From Siphonodentalium dalli (Eukaryota; Mollusca; Scaphopoda; Gadilida; Siphonodentaliidae), in assembly GCA_032622095.1 (NCBI GenBank), contig CP136068.1, forward strand, positions 120,391,509 to 120,455,508: a stretch of DNA of 64,000 bases, in the 5' to 3' direction. The translations under genes were made by a program, and so were the position numbers. The notes beneath the pieces are model-generated. The model saw only the letters and a list, made by a program, of their open reading frames with translations. It was not told the origin of the DNA and did no database searches. Positions 1-9,882 of the stretch are shown here, in pieces; the first letter of the stretch is position 1, and every line of letters begins with the position of its first letter.

Positions 1-715
1 ATTTTGATTAACATAACAAGGGCATCTCCAAGCATGGGCCAATGACCCCCGACTGTATGCTCAATATTGGATATATTTAGAGAGAAAATGAAGTAATAGT
101 GGGGTATTTCTTTCAGTTTAACCCGGGTCACAACTCTGGCAAAGGGCTATAACTCAAGAAAAAAGTGTGGACAAAACAAACCCTGTGTCAAATCTCTGGC
201 CAATGGCCATAACTGTGGAAAAAAAGTGCCGAAAAAAGTGCAATATGAAGGATGGACATAGGTCTCCACTGTATACCCCCGAATCCTCAATTCACAAATT
301 TCCAAGTCAAACAAGGGCCGTAACTCTGGTTAAAAATTAATGGATGAAACCCGTAGTATGTGGATATCCTTTCACCTAACCTGTGCTATCACCATACCAA
401 AGGACAATGAAATCCAATAATAAAGACATCCACAGCATAATGTTTGTTATGGACGCGTTGACAAATTTACACTAAGTCCAGCAAAAGGACCATAAATCTG
501 GGAAAAAGGTGTGGACAATACTTGCACTATGTGGAGATACTTTCCACAATGCTGGTCTACCAGCATACCAAAGAACATTCAAATTGGACTATCAATACTT
601 GAGCTGTTTGTTATGGATGGACAGACAGACAGACACAGGTCTCTACCATACATGTATACCCCTGAATCCTCTTTCTGAGGGTCAGGGGCATAATAATAAA
701 GTTCCGTATTGACAT
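1..715. repeat. Degenerate dispersed repeat, molluscan type
   Basis: The stretch repeats short phrases such as 'ataactctgg' and 'gggccataactctgg' at intervals. Two related copies of a 'ggtctcc/taccatacatgtataccccYgaatcctc' segment occur near 250-290 and 640-675, the second preceded by a (gaca)n run. This pattern is common in untranslated bivalve repeats. No coding potential is evident; the 67-codon open frame at 509-712 lies inside the repeat. Confidence 0.45.
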
Positions 716-834
716 CTACATCATTGTGCTGAGCTCTTTAATGCAAATGCCGATAATACATCATGTGTCTAAAAATACGAGGCCAGGCTTAGGGGGCTAA
801 TTATGTAATAAAAAGTAATATTAGGAAAAACAGT

Positions 835-957
835 CTGAGCAGAATGAGGTCCCTAGAGGGTGAGTTTAGTGATGCTAGCCCACTGTGGGGGTAGCATCAC
901 TAAATTCAACCTCTGGGGATCTCATTCTGCAAATGAGAGACACTCTATTTCAAGACT
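835..957. mobile_element. Foldback element family A, partial copy
   Basis: A hairpin whose arms read 'gcagaatgaggtccc..agggtga' and the inverse '..ctctggggatctcattctgc', followed by 'gagacactctattt'. The same arms recur at 7562-8232, 12148-12606, 12672-13101 and 22534-22965, so this is one member of a local MITE family. This copy retains essentially one end. Confidence 0.7.
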
Positions 958-1021
958 TTCTTCCAATTTATCTAATCCACGTACTTAATGGAGCTTTCGA
1001 CACACATTCATTAATGGGAGC

Positions 1022-1237
1022 TACAGTAATGCCCTAAATAATCGACTCCTTAACAGCAGCAGAATTATGGGTAATTTTTTAGGATTTAGTTGGAAATATG
1101 GCTTGTTGCCATTCATCGGAAAGCTATCTGAGAGCTTTCTGATGAATGGCAACAAGCCATATTTCCAACTAAATCCTGAAAAATTACCCATAATTCTGCT
1201 GTTGTTAAGGAGTCGATTATTTAGGGCATTACTGTAA
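1022..1237. mobile_element. Foldback element family B (near-perfect palindrome)
   Basis: Two arms of about 95-105 bp are inverted copies: 'acagtaatgccctaaataat' at the left and its inverse 'attatttagggcattactgt' at the right, with 'agctatctgagagct' as the turn. Other copies lie at 11145-11236 (half), 11339-11619, 13645-13832 and 19782-19999. There is no coding sequence; it is a non-autonomous foldback or MITE. Confidence 0.8.
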
Positions 1238-1262
1238 CAGACAAGGTGTCTGCTGATGCAGT

Positions 1263-1379
1263 TTAACCCTTCCGTGATGGGAGCTGTGCTGGTCCAGCAT
1301 TAAAGACCCATAGGGAGCCTCGTATATAAAAGAGAATGCATTGGCACAGGGTTTTCAAAAATTTCAGGAAGGGTTAATT
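1263..1379. mobile_element. Family C-related short element
   Basis: Begins 'ttaacccttccgtgatgggagc' and ends 'tcaggaagggttaa', with the family C core 'agagaatgcattggcacaggg' inside. Related to the larger family C copies at 10442-10831, 16503-16902 and 48153-49903, but shorter. Confidence 0.6.
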
Positions 1380-1497
1380 AGTTTTACAGCGCTGCAGATC
1401 ATACCTTCTGTATGTCTTCAATTGTGAAATATATGACGAATGTCACACAAAATGAAAAACTGTTATAATCACTGATGAATTTCCAACATTATTCCAC

Positions 1498-1688
1498 TGT
1501 TAAATCATAAGATGTAAAATGTGTTCTTATGTTTTAAGGTTTTAATATCACTGAACTATAGAGATGGAAGCAGAATGATATTATACAAAGTAGTGATGCT
1601 TATCTATAATTGAGTACGACATTTGTATAAGGTACTAACTTCTATATTATTGAGTTCGTGGGAACATGAACTCTCTATATATATAACA
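1498..1688 (-). repeat. 3' LTR of the 1.5-5.7 kb element
   Basis: 191 bp starting TGTTAAATCATAAG and ending TATAACA as read on the plus strand; the minus-strand LTR is TGTTATA...TTTAACA. It matches 5477-5667 except for one base. A polypurine tract (minus strand GGAAAAAGAAGGA, about 1689-1701) lies immediately upstream in the element's sense, which fixes this as the 3' LTR. Confidence 0.95.
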
Positions 1689-1761
1689 TCCTTCTTTTTC
1701 CAAAAACATTAAAAGCTCCACTTAAGTCCCAATATTATTTACAGTCATGATGAGTCATTGT

Positions 1762-3009
1762 TCATCTCCAGTTGTATTCATTTTCAAATCTCAGTGGTGG
1801 TTTTGATATTCTGCCACTTCTGGTTTGTGAACTCTGATTTGGTCTACTTATGATTGTACTAGAAGTTGGAGTTATGTCTTGATTATAATCATCATATTTA
1901 AAGTTTGTATACTCCTTCTCATTTGTTGCCAAAATGTCTCGTCTATTCCTTCGATATATTCCACCAGATTTAGTTTCTATGATGTAAGAGTTCGGCGCAT
2001 CAGAAATGTCCTTCACCTTTGCCGGTATCCACTCGTTGGTTTTCACATTCCTCATTCTAACGATTTGTCCTTTTGTTACAGGTGTTAGTTTCTTGGCTGA
2101 TCGATCATGGACAAATTTCTGCTTCTGTTGTCTCTCTCGAAGTTTATTAATCACATCTGGTGTTGTTTTAGGTCTAAGAGTTTTATTGCTTACTGGTGTG
2201 TGTGTTCTCAGCTTTCTACCGAATAGAATCTCAGCAGGTGATGGCATTCCATTCTCAATAGGTGTATTGCGAAAGTCTAATATTGCCAGGTGTGGATCCT
2301 CACCTGTGTCCTCACATTTTTTAAGAATGTTTTTTATTGTCTGAATATTACGTTCAGCAAGTCCATTGCTTCGAGGGTAATATGGTGACGATGTTTTTAT
2401 TGTAATGCCCCATTGTTTGGCGAACATGTGCATCTCCTCACTGGTAAGATTTGGTGCATTGTCACAGACTATTGTCATCAGTATGCCATGTCTACTGAAC
2501 ACTGACTTTAGACTATTTATAACACTGCACGTCTTCAAGGATGATAATAAACATGTCTCTGGAAATTTTGAGTGATAGTCCACTATCATAAGATAATCCT
2601 TTGATTTGTAGTGAAATATGTCTATTCCAACTTTATTCCATGGGAGTTCAGGAATGTCATGAGGTTGGAGTGGTTCCTTCTGATTTGCATTTCTAAACTT
2701 CAAACAAGTGTCACATTTCGAAATATATCTCTCGATGTCGTTCGTCATGTTTGGCCAATACACTGTTTGCCTCGCATTGTTTTTTGTCTTTTCCATGCCA
2801 AGATGTGAACTATGTAGTAATTGTATGATTTGAGTTACACAGTTTGTAGGAATGACCACTCTGTCCCCTTTATATATTACATCATCGTGCACATATAAGT
2901 CCTCTCTGAATGTCCAATATGGTTGAATTTGACTAGGTAAGCCCTTTTTAGTCTCAGGCCATCCACGATGAATCACACTTTTCAACATTTGTGATGTTTC
3001 ATCAGTCAC
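1762..3009 (-). CDS. Integrase domain of the Ty3/gypsy element
   Basis: A 415-codon open frame containing a complete integrase. An N-terminal HHCC zinc finger is visible (HSSH then CDTC about 30 residues later). The DDE core follows, with Asp in VGIDIF, Asp in VCDNAPN and Glu in GLAERNIQ, then a basic C-terminal region ending in SRPNQSSQTRSGRISKPP, a motif typical of the C-terminus of these integrases. The first codon at 3009 is GTG, not a true start: the frame stays open upstream (TINTVTDETS), so in an intact element it would be the tail of the pol polyprotein. It lies in a different frame from RT-RNase H; the offset is one base near 3010-3026 and looks like a small indel. The integrase itself has no internal stop. 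Confidence 0.9.
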   Translation of the reverse strand: MTDETSQMLKSVIHRGWPETKKGLPSQIQPYWTFREDLYVHDDVIYKGDRVVIPTNCVTQIIQLLHSSHLGMEKTKNNARQTVYWPNMTNDIERYISKCDTCLKFRNANQKEPLQPHDIPELPWNKVGIDIFHYKSKDYLMIVDYHSKFPETCLLSSLKTCSVINSLKSVFSRHGILMTIVCDNAPNLTSEEMHMFAKQWGITIKTSSPYYPRSNGLAERNIQTIKNILKKCEDTGEDPHLAILDFRNTPIENGMPSPAEILFGRKLRTHTPVSNKTLRPKTTPDVINKLRERQQKQKFVHDRSAKKLTPVTKGQIVRMRNVKTNEWIPAKVKDISDAPNSYIIETKSGGIYRRNRRDILATNEKEYTNFKYDDYNQDITPTSSTIISRPNQSSQTRSGRISKPPLRFENEYNWR

Positions 3010-3013
3010 TGTA

Positions 3014-4339
3014 TTAATTGTTACGTATTTCCACCAGAGTTAATGCTTTCATCGGAATGTTGGTTGTTACTAAATGTATCTGGGCATCAACATCATCATC
3101 TAAGTCATTCATTATGTCATTTTCCATGTGTGCATCACACCGGGATAATGTGTCCGCTATGAATAGTTCTTTTCCTGGCTTGTACTTGACATTAACTTCG
3201 AAATGTTGTATTCTCAACAACAGTCGTTGCAGTCTGGGAGGAGCTGTTGACAACCCCTTCTTGAAGATAACTTTGAGCGGTTTATGGTCCGTCTCGATGT
3301 TCACAACTGTTCCATACACCATTTGTCGAAATCTCTCCAGACCGAACACTATTGCCGTCATTTCCTTTTCCAACTGACTGTAGTTTTGTTGACAATCAGT
3401 TAATGCTTTTGATGCATAAGCCACAGGAAGCTGATTTTGTAGCAAACACGCACCTAACGCATTTTTGGATGCGTCAACTGACCATGTGACATCTTTATTC
3501 ACATCGAAATGCTGTAGAACAGGTGCATTCGTTATCGCGAATTTTAATTCCTCGAATGCAGCTGTGTGCCGTGTATCCCAATGCCACAACACATCTTTCT
3601 TTAGTAATTCCCTCAACAGAGCAGTTTTCTCTGTTGCATTTGGAATAAATTTTGACACATATGTAATCATTCCGAGAAATCTTAACAAGGATTTCTTTGA
3701 ATCAGGCACAGACATATTATTTATAATATCCACTTTAGAATGATCAACTTGTATGCCATCTTGGTTTATTATGTGGCCAAGATATTTAATTTCACTGACA
3801 CATATTTGTGATTTCTCCTTTCGGAGTTTCATACCACACTCACGTATACGATTGAGAACGCACCTCAACCTTTGATCATGTTGAATTTTGGTGGACGCGT
3901 ACACACATATGTCGTCTACGTAGTAGGTCACTCCAGGAATTCCTTCCAGCAACTGGGAAATACATTTCTGAAATTTCTCTGTCGCACATTTTACCCCATA
4001 TGGTAATCTTAAGTACCTGTACCTTCCGAAAGGTGAGTTGAAGGTACACAACATGGAACTTTTGTGATCCAATTTCAACTGCCAAAATGCATGGCTTGCA
4101 TCCAGGAGACTCCAGTATTTTGCACCAGCCATCATTCCCGTTAACTCCTCCACTGTCGGTATCTGGAAGTGTTCACTCTGAATCGCTGTGTTCAAGTCCT
4201 TCGGATCTAGGCATATCCTTAGACTTTTATTTGGTTTTTCAACAATCACCATCGAACTGACCCATTCTGTCGGTTCATTAACTTTTGTTATTACACCAGC
4301 TTTAATTCTAATGAAGTTTTCAGTCCAAGAACTGGTATT
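3014..4339 (-). pseudogene. Reverse transcriptase-RNase H part of pol (frame-broken)
   Basis: The frame is open from about 4339, overlapping the end of the protease frame; the first in-frame ATG is at 4252. RT motifs are clear: NEPTEWVSSM, LRICLDPKDLN, the catalytic Asp in SLLDASHAFWQLKL and the YVDD box in GVTYYVDDICVYA. RNase H follows, with acidic residues in TWSVDAS, QLEKEM, IETDHK and IADTLSR. The tether after RNase H ends at a stop (3014-3016) just before integrase continues in another frame, so the polyprotein is interrupted. At the upstream end, RT sequence begins almost at once after the protease; the roughly 70-90 residue linker expected in relatives is not seen. I infer a deletion that also put RT in the -1 frame relative to protease. 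No canonical slippery heptamer is visible in the overlap. Confidence 0.85.
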
Positions 4340-5439
4340 ACATCACCATCGACAACTTGAAAATCTGAGACATGATTTCTGTCTTTGTAAGAATACAGTA
4401 AGGAAGCTTTTCCAACAGTGTTCATTTTGTGTCCAGAATATGATACTAGCTTGACTTTTGACTTAGCCATTTTGTCCTTGCTCAACTTGTCATGAATTCT
4501 TTTGGGAATAACATTACACTGTGCACCAGTATCTATTTTGAACTGAACAGTTTTATCATTAATCACCAAGTCAATGTTCCATTCATCTGCATCAGAACTG
4601 TCAACAGATAACACCATTTGTTCATCACTGTCAGCTTCATCGGTGACCATTTGAACTTTCTTCTTTGTTTTCTTCTTAAAACAACAGCGTTCGTAGTGAT
4701 TTAACCCTTTGCAATAATTACAGCTCTTGCCATATGCAGGACAATTCATTTTGGTGTGAACTGTACCACATTTTCCACAGGTGTAGTTATTATCAGACAT
4801 CGCACCTTTCACATTCGCTGTTTTTGGCTGCCATCTGCTCTTCTTTCCAAGACGTGTCGATTTAACTGTTTCAACCAGTTTATCTTCATCTTTGAAAGTT
4901 TGTAGTTGAGCATGTGTCACTTCCGCATCACGACAAATGTCCATTGCTCTGACAAGTGTTAAGTCCTTATCACGCAGCATTCTTTCACGTAAAGAATCCG
5001 AATCAATGCCACACACGATGCGGTCTTTAATGAGACTATCTTTAAGGTCCCCAAATTCACAGGTTTGACTTTTGGTACGTAGTTCCGTGACATAGTGGTC
5101 AATAGTGTCACCTGATCTCTGGTTGCAAGTAAAGAAACAGTGTCGCTCATATGTTAAGTTCTTCTGCGGCGCACAGAATGCTTCAAATTTTCGTATTAGC
5201 AGGTCCAAGTCATTTGAGTCCTCTCTTGCGGCATAAAAAAAGTTGTTGTACACTTCAAGTGCATCTTCTCCAATCATATTCAGGAAGGTCATCACTGGAA
5301 CAGGTTCTTGTTTTCTTTCAAGTCCAGATGCTCCTGAAAAGATTGTCCATTGCTGTTTCCATCTTCGCCAGTGATCAGCAACATTGCCTGTTAACTTCAG
5401 TGGCTCTGGGGCCCTCAGCTGGTCCATATATTTGGCCAT
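4291..5439 (-). CDS. Gag-protease of the Ty3/gypsy element
   Basis: A 382-codon frame starting at a true ATG (5437-5439, MAKYMDQLR) about 20 bases inside the primer site. Residues 1-190 form a capsid-like gag region (DHWRRWKQQW, LIRKFEAFCAPQKNLTYERH, RIVCGIDSDSLRERML). A basic linker precedes a cysteine-rich nucleocapsid region (CGKCGTVHTKMNC...CNYCKGLNHYERCC) near residues 222-254. A retropepsin-like protease follows with the catalytic triad DTG in VQFKIDTGAQCNVIP and a C-terminal VLGLKTS motif. The frame then stops at 4291-4293. Gag and protease are fused in one frame, as in several invertebrate gypsy lineages. The protease end looks cut short, consistent with the inferred deletion between protease and RT. 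Confidence 0.9.
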   Translation of the reverse strand: MAKYMDQLRAPEPLKLTGNVADHWRRWKQQWTIFSGASGLERKQEPVPVMTFLNMIGEDALEVYNNFFYAAREDSNDLDLLIRKFEAFCAPQKNLTYERHCFFTCNQRSGDTIDHYVTELRTKSQTCEFGDLKDSLIKDRIVCGIDSDSLRERMLRDKDLTLVRAMDICRDAEVTHAQLQTFKDEDKLVETVKSTRLGKKSRWQPKTANVKGAMSDNNYTCGKCGTVHTKMNCPAYGKSCNYCKGLNHYERCCFKKKTKKKVQMVTDEADSDEQMVLSVDSSDADEWNIDLVINDKTVQFKIDTGAQCNVIPKRIHDKLSKDKMAKSKVKLVSYSGHKMNTVGKASLLYSYKDRNHVSDFQVVDGDVIPVLGLKTSLELKLV

Positions 5440-5458
5440 AGCTGTAGCTCCAATCCTA

Positions 5459-5476
5459 TACTTCTGACACGTACCA
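5459..5476 (-). other. Primer binding site of the first LTR element
   Basis: Directly inside the 5' LTR the minus strand reads TGGTACGTGTCAGAAGTA. It starts with TGG (complement of a tRNA CCA end) with zero spacing from the LTR, as expected for a tRNA-primed element. I cannot name the tRNA. Confidence 0.7.
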
Positions 5477-5667
5477 TGTTAAATCATAAGATGTAAAATG
5501 TGTTCTTATGTTTTAAGGTTTTAATATCACTGAACTATAGAGATGGAAGCAGAATGATATTATACAAAGTAGTGATGCTTATCTATAATTGAGTACGACA
5601 TTTGTATAAGGTACTAACTTCTATATTATTGAGTTCGTGGGAACATGAACTCTCTATATTTATAACA
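5477..5667 (-). repeat. 5' LTR of the 1.5-5.7 kb element
   Basis: 191-bp partner of 1498-1688. Followed on the plus strand by the TCCAC target duplication at 5668-5672. Confidence 0.95.
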
Positions 5668-5877
5668 TCCACAAATCGAAATTTCAATACATTATGTTTT
5701 ACAACAAAAATGTTGTTTGAAAATAGTCAATTTAACAATGAAATTATGCGCGGATATGTGAATTATGTGAACAATTCTTAATGCAGCAAACTGGTAGAAA
5801 ATATCTGTTATAATTATTTGATTGACAGCTGTGGAAAGATCCATAGAGTAAATGTTGCCTCCAATAGGACTGATGGG

Positions 5878-6738
5878 GTCATTGTCACAAGACATCGGTC
5901 ACATTCGTAGCCAGCTTTTCCAATCGATCACAAATGTAGCCAGCTTTAAGGGCGATCACATTCGTAGTCAGCTTTTCATATTCACGTGGGTCTAATGAAC
6001 GAGACTAATTGTTTGGCTAATCACAAACTTGAATAGATGAAAGAAAAACAACTTATGTTTATAAGGGAGGAAATAAATTAAATATTAGTTAATAATTTCT
6101 GCACCTATTAAAGGTACTCAATCCGATCAGACACTCCTTATTTACTATTTCTTTGGCTTCGGGGGTAAAAAATATTTGATTCGAGTTTAGGAACCCACCC
6201 ATCAAACTCAGAGTGATTAGATATCGATGTTTGAAGTTTGAGATTTCTATTGTTTGTGGGACAGAACTTGCCGGTCAAACGGACGGTCTTGCAGATAAAG
6301 ATGGATAACTCTAAAATCAAGTGATTATTATTACCACCAGCGGCAAGTTCTGTCCCACAAACAATAGAAATCGTAAACTTCAAACATCGATATCTAATCA
6401 CTCTGAGCTTTGATGGGTGGGTTCCTCGACTCAAATCAAATATTTTTTACCCCCGAAGCCAAAGAAATAGTAATTTAGGAGCGTCTGATCGGATTGAGTA
6501 CCTTTAATGTCATGAAATTGCTTGAGTTCTATTCCTTTAATTTAATAAAAGAACCAAGTTTTGGAACATGACATCGCCATTTTAGTTGCGTGTTGATGCG
6601 ATGACGTCAAATATTGGGTAAAAATATTATGAATTTGAAAAGCTAGCTACGAATGTGATTGCCTGTGAAAAGATGGCTGCACTTGTGATCAATTTGAAAA
6701 GCTGGCTACGAATGTGATCAATGCCTTGTGACAATGAC
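5878..6738. mobile_element. 861-bp foldback element with repeated 'cattcgtagccagctttt' arms
   Basis: The left end 'gtcattgtcacaag' is inverted at the right end 'cttgtgacaatgac'. Each arm holds about three diverged copies of a roughly 30-bp motif (gatcacattcgtagccagctttt; inverse 'aaaagctggctacgaatgtgatc'), at 5900-5980 and 6640-6720. A separate element (6107-6509) sits in the middle. No protein is encoded. This looks like a foldback transposon with sub-repeated arms. Confidence 0.7.
6107..6509. mobile_element. Family I inverted-repeat element, nested
   Basis: Terminal repeats 'attaaaggtactcaatccg' and 'cggattgagtacctttaat'. The inner arms are long inverted copies (left 'ttctattgtttgtgggacag', right 'ctgtcccacaaacaatagaa'). 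Diverged copies lie at 53341-53780 and about 47578-48010. Confidence 0.75.
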
Positions 6739-7044
6739 ATAAAACGGCTCCACTAGGAGTATAAGAGCTGGCACTATATAAGCTTGGCTTATACCATAAA
6801 TATCCAAAATGTCCTTAAAGGCACGTGAGGCCTTAGTTGTCGAAAATATTCATATTTGTTCCAATCACCGTAAACAGAAAAAAACAGTAAAACGCATACA
6901 GTTTCGTTCATATATCCATGACCATCGTGTAAACATCATGTTATCATAAAGACCTACTATATTTTACCTAAGCAAGAGCCTGATTGTGTTACAGAAGACA
7001 GCACAATGCTACTGGCTAATCACACACAAATGGCATAAACGCTC
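6739..7044. other. No feature seen; probably downstream of the minus-strand gene
   Basis: AT-rich sequence with no repeat or coding signal I can support. It lies 3' of the minus-strand gene that ends at 7160. Confidence 0.4.
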
Positions 7045-7050
7045 TTTATT
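7045..7050 (-). terminator. Candidate poly(A) signal
   Basis: AATAAA on the minus strand about 110 bases after the TGA stop of the exon ending at 7160, a suitable position for 3' end formation of that gene. Confidence 0.45.
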
Positions 7051-7159
7051 AGTTCCATATCAGGAATTCACCCACAGAGAACGCTCTTTATGTTTACCAT
7101 CATAATATAAACAAACACGAGAAAAGTAACTTTTTATGCTTTTGTTTACATAACAATGG

Positions 7160-7543
7160 TCAACCATATGACAATAACATACTGTTTATGCGATATTTCT
7201 TATTTGTATACGGACAAAGTCTGTCTACATTTTGATGTTCTTTCTGTTTGTGGCGGTTTTTGACGGTTGGAAATATTTTCACAGGATACCCACCGCCAAG
7301 GCCAACCGTACCTTTAACGGGATTGTAATTACCATGCTGTTTGTAAAACTCTACGTAGTTATGCATGTTGAGAATTGATCCAAAATGCAGGTTATAATTG
7401 TGGACTCTGTAGCAGTCTTGCGAGGATGTTGATTGGCTGGTTCTCTCTGAGGTGCTATTGTCTTTGCCCATGTCCCCACCACATTGAAGCTTCAGAGCAT
7501 GGAACTGGTGGATATCTTTCAACTGAGATACTGGAGTCTCTTT
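7160..7543 (-). CDS. Terminal exon of an unidentified spliced gene
   Basis: On the minus strand an acceptor (ATCTGGTTTCAG, AG at 7545-7544) is followed by 127 codons to a TGA at 7160. The peptide begins KETPVSQLKDIHQFHALKL and ends KYRINSMLLSYG. It has a Ser/Thr-rich stretch (STSERTSQSTSSQ), then an aromatic, basic segment with HFGSILNMHNYVEFYKQHG and GTVGLGGGYPVKIFP. The start phase (0) matches the phase in which the exon at 8246-8369 ends, and the three exons read through without a stop, which is the main evidence that this is a gene. No membrane segment, signal peptide or known domain is visible, and I do not recognise the protein. Candidate poly(A) signal at 7045. Confidence 0.7.
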   Translation of the reverse strand, partial: KETPVSQLKDIHQFHALKLQCGGDMGKDNSTSERTSQSTSSQDCYRVHNYNLHFGSILNMHNYVEFYKQHGNYNPVKGTVGLGGGYPVKIFPTVKNRHKQKEHQNVDRLCPYTNKKYRINSMLLSYG

Positions 7544-7561
7544 CTGAAACCAGATATGGTA

Positions 7562-8232
7562 ATCAAGTCTGAATTTAGTGTGTCTGACATTTGCAGAATG
7601 AGGTCCCCAGGGGGTGAATTTAGTAATGCTATCCCAAACGAAACAATCACAAATTTACCGAAAAATAAAAGAAACAAAATGTGTGTTTTAAGTGCTACAT
7701 CAACAAATTTGTTTGGAAATCTTCTGCATAGGTGTTTTGTATGTATAATTTTGAAATTCGCACGAGCCATGTCCGTTAAATAATAATGCAAATACGTCTT
7801 CATAAACAGAAATTTTTGTAATTGAAAGTATTGTTGGGAAGACGTATTCCCTATCTAATTTTTGTCATACTTTCCAACGTGAGCATACATATTATTGTTG
7901 ATGACAATAACTCGCTTTCCTGTGAAGACTGAAGAGTGATTCCAATAACCACAAGGGCTAAACTGGCGCTTGCTAACACAATTTGTTAAATAGATGAGTC
8001 ACCTCGATTATACATTTTATCTTCTGCAAATTAGGGGATATAGAAACTTCCCAGAAAGTAACTAAAAACAATGTTAATTTGAGATAATATAGATACAGAA
8101 GATGCGGCTTAAGTAGAATGAGGTCCCCAGAGGGTGAATTTGGTGATGCTAGCCTGCTATGTGAGATAGCATCACTAAATTCACCCTCTGGGGACCTCAT
8201 GCTGCAAATGACAGACACACTTGCAGGCTTGA
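7562..8232. mobile_element. Family A foldback element filling an intron
   Basis: The ends are 'cttg/cagaYttg' type inverted repeats continuing into 'gtgtctgacatttgcagaat' at the left and 'gctgcaaatgacagacac' at the right. A second internal hairpin (8110-8200, 'gaggtccccagagggtgaat' against 'attcaccctctggggacctc') lies at the right end. The intron between exons 7160-7543 and 8246-8369 is 702 bp; only about 14 and 18 bases of it lie outside this element. A TA just outside each end may be its target duplication. Confidence 0.7.
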
Positions 8233-8245
8233 TTAGAGTACTTAC

Positions 8246-8369
8246 AAAGACCGTGTTGGCGTATTTGCTGAGCTGATCTGCTTGGGTCTGATAGGCTCTC
8301 CTTCGGCCGCGTGACGATGAGACTCGCGGTGATTTTATTGGGTCCTCCTCACTCTTGTCTTTCCGCTGT
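8246..8369 (-). CDS. Internal exon of the unidentified spliced gene
   Basis: 124 bp between a minus-strand acceptor (TTTTACAATTGCAG, AG at 8371-8370) and a strong donor (TTT|GTAAGT, GT at 8245-8244). Entered in phase 2 it encodes QRKDKSEEDPIKSPRVSSSR followed by GRRRAYQTQADQLSKYANTVF and leaves in phase 0. Both phases fit the flanking exons (10049-10413 ends in phase 2, 7543 starts in phase 0). The peptide is basic and Ser/Arg-rich and is probably disordered in its first half. The exon is too short for ordinary ORF calling and was recognised from its splice sites and phase. Confidence 0.7.
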
Positions 8370-8371
8370 CT

Positions 8372-9882
8372 GCAATTGTAAAATTTCTTCTAAATACTTA
8401 AAGTTTAGCTCTTCCCAGAAAGTTTTATATAGAATCCAGGGTATAAAATAATATACGCTGTCCAGAAAACTTTCTATCAATTAATATAAATTTTATTTAG
8501 AATTTCTTATCACATCCGCAAGGCAGTTTTATGGGCTTTTTTCATAACAGAAATCTGCATGACAACCTTCGGAGAATACCAAAAGATTACCAAGAAGGAC
8601 ACCTCTATCTTGCTGACACCCTCAATCATGGCAAGAAGCATTTAGACTTTACATTTCACCACGATATCTTACCATAGAAAGAAACCACTTTATTATGCCT
8701 TTATGGAGAAATAATATACCTAATCTTCAGTTTTATATGTATTTTATTAAAAACATATCTATTTTGTAGTCTTGAAATCGGGATTTATAACAATTATTTT
8801 GTTGTTGTAATCATGACCCAGAAGAGATAGGCCATCTCTAAATTTCCTAGCAATAATAGAATTGGAGGAATTAAGCTCTGAACAGAAAACTACCTAATTG
8901 TTATGCTGGTGCACCATCTGAAGGAATCTTTGCTTCATGAAGACCACATCAAGCAAATTATATCAATAACAATAGTGTTCTCTATAAGTATAAAAAATTA
9001 TAAAAAAATTTATAAAAACAAATAATTTTAAATTAATTTTTTTTTTTTTAAGTCAAAATCTTTAAACAATCAAATTTCATACACAAAATGGCCACCATTG
9101 AATGGCCCCTGTTGCAGGTAGTAAACAATAAATATACTTTATACATGCTGTTGCCGGTTGGGACATGCACACTGGTATATTAGAGAGAAGTCACTAGTTC
9201 TCCCTGGGACAAAGATAGTTACACATTTTAGGGAGAAGATGTCTCCAAAATTGCTCTCTAGGATGGTCCCTGAGCAATACATGTATGTCACATGCCCATC
9301 CAGTAATATTTGGAGATCTTGGGTAACCTAAACCAACGGAAATCAGCATAAGTAGACCCAACCATTGCCAAAAACCTTCTATTTCCCAGCAAAATATCAG
9401 ATGTTGTTAATTCATTAGCACGCCCGCGTGTATAACTAATGTAGATTCTTGTTTTGCGTGAGCGCATGGGGGTTTTATTTATAGAATGGGAATTTGTGGG
9501 AGGATTAAAAGTCGAACTGCGACTGGAGGCCGAGTCCGGTAAAAGGTGTAGTTGGGAATTTCAATTTCATTTATTGTCGTTAACATTATGTCAATAATGT
9601 TGATTTTTGGTTTGTGAAAAGCTATGCCAATTACAAATAAAAGACATGAAAAAGATAATTTGTAAGTCTTTAATTTCAACTTTTATAGACATTTTTCGTT
9701 CTGCAGCCCACTGGGGGTTGTGGTCGGAGACGGTCGAGTTGGCCGCCGGTTCGTTAATTAGGTGCTGGTTGTTATTGTAAATATTTTAACGAAATTCTGA
9801 GTTGGTCATTCGCAAAACCAATATATTTTATATTCTATAATTACAATCATGGGTATATAATATAGGCCGTGGCTAGAGTACC
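8372..9882. other. Intron, no further feature seen
   Basis: Intronic on the minus-strand gene model. It has a diverged fragment resembling family E near 8400-8515 ('gggtataaaataatatac...ctatcaattaatataaattttattt') and poly(A/T) tracts near 9000-9050. No exon with convincing splice sites was found. Confidence 0.4.

Larger units (their letters stand above)
1493..5672 (-). mobile_element. Ty3/gypsy LTR retrotransposon, complete but internally damaged
   Basis: The element is bounded by two 191-bp LTRs (1498-1688 and 5477-5667) of TG...CA form, and by a 5-bp target duplication TCCAC at 1493-1497 and 5668-5672. On the minus strand the order is 5' LTR, primer site, gag-protease, RT-RNase H, integrase, polypurine tract, 3' LTR, which is the Ty3/gypsy order. 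The LTRs differ at one position that I can find (A/T in 'tctctatatWtataaca'), so insertion was recent. Coding is broken: protease and RT lie in different frames with the usual linker missing, and RT-RNase H and integrase are separated by a frame change near 3010-3026. The sequence resembles invertebrate K02A2.6-like polyproteins; that family placement is from memory. Confidence 0.95.

Noticed and set aside
1879-2344. Plus-strand frames of 69 and 112 codons
   Set aside because: Antisense shadows of the integrase reading frame.
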